Positions 62,698 to 64,000 of a DNA stretch of 64,000 nucleotides are shown piece after piece. A model generated the notes under the pieces. That model did no database searches, was not told the origin of the DNA, and saw only the letters and a list, made by a program, of their open reading frames with translations. The first letter of the stretch is position 1. Each line of letters begins with the position of its first letter. This stretch comes from Spirochaetia bacterium (lineage in GTDB: Bacteria; Spirochaetota; Spirochaetia; Sphaerochaetales; Sphaerochaetaceae): NCBI GenBank assembly GCA_022482625.1, contig JAKVOU010000001.1, positions 2,776,784 to 2,840,783 on the forward strand. The letters run 5' to 3'. Both the position numbers and the translations under genes were made by a program.

Positions 62698-63708
62698 ATG
62701 AATGAAAAACCTGTTCTAGGTATATTGCTCGGCGATGCTGCCGGTGTCGGTTCAGAGATACTTGCTAAATTAGCTTCTTCCCATTTCTTCGATGCATATT
62801 GCAGGCCTCTGTTCATCGGTGATATACGTGTTATGCAAAGAGGATTCGATGTTATAGGAAAAACTTCATGCATCAAGGCAATTGAGGATGCTCGTGAGGC
62901 TTCATGGGACCAAGAGGGGTTTTATCCTCTCTTGAATCGAAAAAATGTTGATCCTTGTAAGGTTCCATTCGGGAAGGTATCTCTTATTGCAGGACGTGCC
63001 TGTATCGATATGCTGGCGACAGCAGTGCAGTTGAGCAAAGAAAAACTGATTGCAGGATTTTGCTTCGTTCCTTTGAACAAAGCTGGCTTGCGTGAAGCTG
63101 GCTGCCTTTATGAAAGTGAACATCATTTTCTTGCTCATGCCTTTGGCGTGACCGGGCCTTTCGGTGAGATAAATGTCGTCGATGACTTATGGTCCACAAG
63201 AACAACCAGCCATATTCCCATCAAGGATGTGAGTAGCAGCCTTTCTGTTGAAAGGATTGACAATTCGATTTTCCTGTGCAATGAAGCCTTGAAATCGAGT
63301 GGAGTCAAGAAACCTAGGATTGCCATCTGCGCCTTGAATCCTCATTGTGGCGAGAACGGTAAGTGTGGCACCGAAGAAATTGAGATTATTACACCAGCCA
63401 TTGAAAAAGCAGAAGCTATGGGTATTGATGTTACAGGACCTTATTCTTCTGATATTACGTTCATCAAGGCCTTCAAAGGTGATTTTGACGGGGTCGTGAC
63501 TATGTATCATGACCAAGGACAGATTGCACTCAAACTCAAAGGTTTTGACCAAGGCATAACGATTGCAGGGGGGATGCCTGTGCCGATTGCAACCTGTGCT
63601 CATGGAACAGCCTATGATATAGCTGGAACTGGGGTTGTCAATCCTCATGCATTTGAGAATGCAGTCAGGATGGTAAGTCGAATGGCTGAGCATCTTGCAC
63701 AAGAATAA
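62698..63708 (+). CDS. pdxA2: PdxA2-type 4-phospho-hydroxyacid dehydrogenase, copy 2
   Basis: This 336-residue protein differs from the copy at 1260-2270 by eight residues, all in the first 200 or so. The C-terminal third is identical in protein and nearly so in DNA. All metal-site histidines are kept. The start follows the same AAGGAG. Both copies appear functional. Confidence 0.85.
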   Translation: MNEKPVLGILLGDAAGVGSEILAKLASSHFFDAYCRPLFIGDIRVMQRGFDVIGKTSCIKAIEDAREASWDQEGFYPLLNRKNVDPCKVPFGKVSLIAGRACIDMLATAVQLSKEKLIAGFCFVPLNKAGLREAGCLYESEHHFLAHAFGVTGPFGEINVVDDLWSTRTTSHIPIKDVSSSLSVERIDNSIFLCNEALKSSGVKKPRIAICALNPHCGENGKCGTEEIEIITPAIEKAEAMGIDVTGPYSSDITFIKAFKGDFDGVVTMYHDQGQIALKLKGFDQGITIAGGMPVPIATCAHGTAYDIAGTGVVNPHAFENAVRMVSRMAEHLAQE

Positions 63709-63740
63709 AAGGAAAAAGGAAAAAACAAAAGGAGAAAACA

Positions 63741-64000
63741 ATGAAAAAGATTTTTTTGAGTTTGATTATTGCCAGTGTATGCAGCTTTACTTTGATGGCA
63801 AATGGTACTGCGGAGGTCAATCACAGTTATCCTACGAAACCTGTTAAGATTGTGGTTCCCTATGGTGCAGGCGGAGGTTCAGACATTACAATTCGTTTGC
63901 TTGCAAAATATATGGAACCGACCCTTGGCCAAAATATTGTCATACAAAATGTAAGCGGTGGCAGTGGAACCATTGGGTGGACTCAGGTCTCTGAAGCAAA
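63741..64000 (+). CDS. TTT transporter substrate-binding protein (TctC family), copy 2 (partial)
   Basis: The first 86 codons of a second tctC are present and the rest lies beyond the window. The signal peptide ends LMANGTAE as in the copy at 2296, with one visible residue change (Asn for Asp) just after it. The spacer to pdxA2 is 7 bases longer than in copy 1. A full second TTT operon may follow. Confidence 0.9.
   Translation, partial: MKKIFLSLIIASVCSFTLMANGTAEVNHSYPTKPVKIVVPYGAGGGSDITIRLLAKYMEPTLGQNIVIQNVSGGSGTIGWTQVSEA

Overview
The window looks like a chromosomal accessory region of a spirochaete, most likely the Sphaerochaeta/Spirochaetaceae group. Five periplasmic solute-binding proteins of three transporter classes carry a signal peptide ending in [LV][FM]ANG[TD], a composition I associate with that group. 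The gene content (many carbohydrate and organic-acid transporters, no respiratory genes) also fits. The genus is an inference. No rRNA, tRNA or CRISPR array was seen.

Layout. 1-6458: a LarA-like racemase (minus, cut by the left edge) diverges from a pdxA2 - TctC - TctB - TctA - amidohydrolase operon. 6421-17800: a mobile and defence zone with an IS110-type transposase, a small putative peptide / radical SAM-SPASM / SNF2 helicase operon, transposase remnants, an XRE - DarG - DarT toxin-antitoxin operon, an AAA ATPase and an orphan Phd/YefM antitoxin. 18194-28667: an AlbA_2 regulator, then a YesM/YesN two-component system, a GHL6-like glycoside hydrolase and a sugar ABC transporter. 28973-30903: an intact IS1634-type element that cuts off the end of a GH1 gene. 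30904-35962 (minus): that GH1 remnant plus an ABC transporter behind an autoregulated LacI gene. 36170-43455: pRiA4b ORF-3-like protein, hypothetical proteins, a lipoprotein, an XRE regulator, a decayed NhaC antiporter, an EVE-like protein and IS3 debris. 43461-49373: GntR regulator divergent from split transketolase, Fe-alcohol dehydrogenase, sugar isomerase and AbrB-like permease. 49601-56752: PrpR-type sigma-54 activator, then a second TTT transporter with an Asp/Glu-racemase-like enzyme and a TIM-barrel isomerase. 57160-60612: cyclase plus a TRAP transporter. 60994-64000: a second, slightly diverged copy of larA - pdxA2 - tctC.

How it fits together. The two ends are direct copies of the same locus about 61.4 kb apart. 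A GntR-type palindrome (TTGTATAC-N-GTATACAA) lies before both larA copies and, in overlapping form, before the transketolase operon. Sigma-54 -24/-12 elements precede both pdxA2 operons and the second TTT operon, and a near-match precedes the cyclase/TRAP operon; TGTTTCAT/ATGAAACA half-sites lie upstream of all four. The GntR gene and the PrpR-type activator encoded between them are therefore good candidates to coordinate uptake and catabolism of hydroxy- or carboxylic acids. The substrate is unknown.

The most novel-looking item is the 7666-11598 operon: a 42-residue peptide with two C-terminal cysteines, a radical SAM/SPASM enzyme with a PqqD-like N-terminus, and a translationally coupled SNF2-family ATPase. 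It has the architecture of a RiPP maturation system with an unexpected helicase partner.
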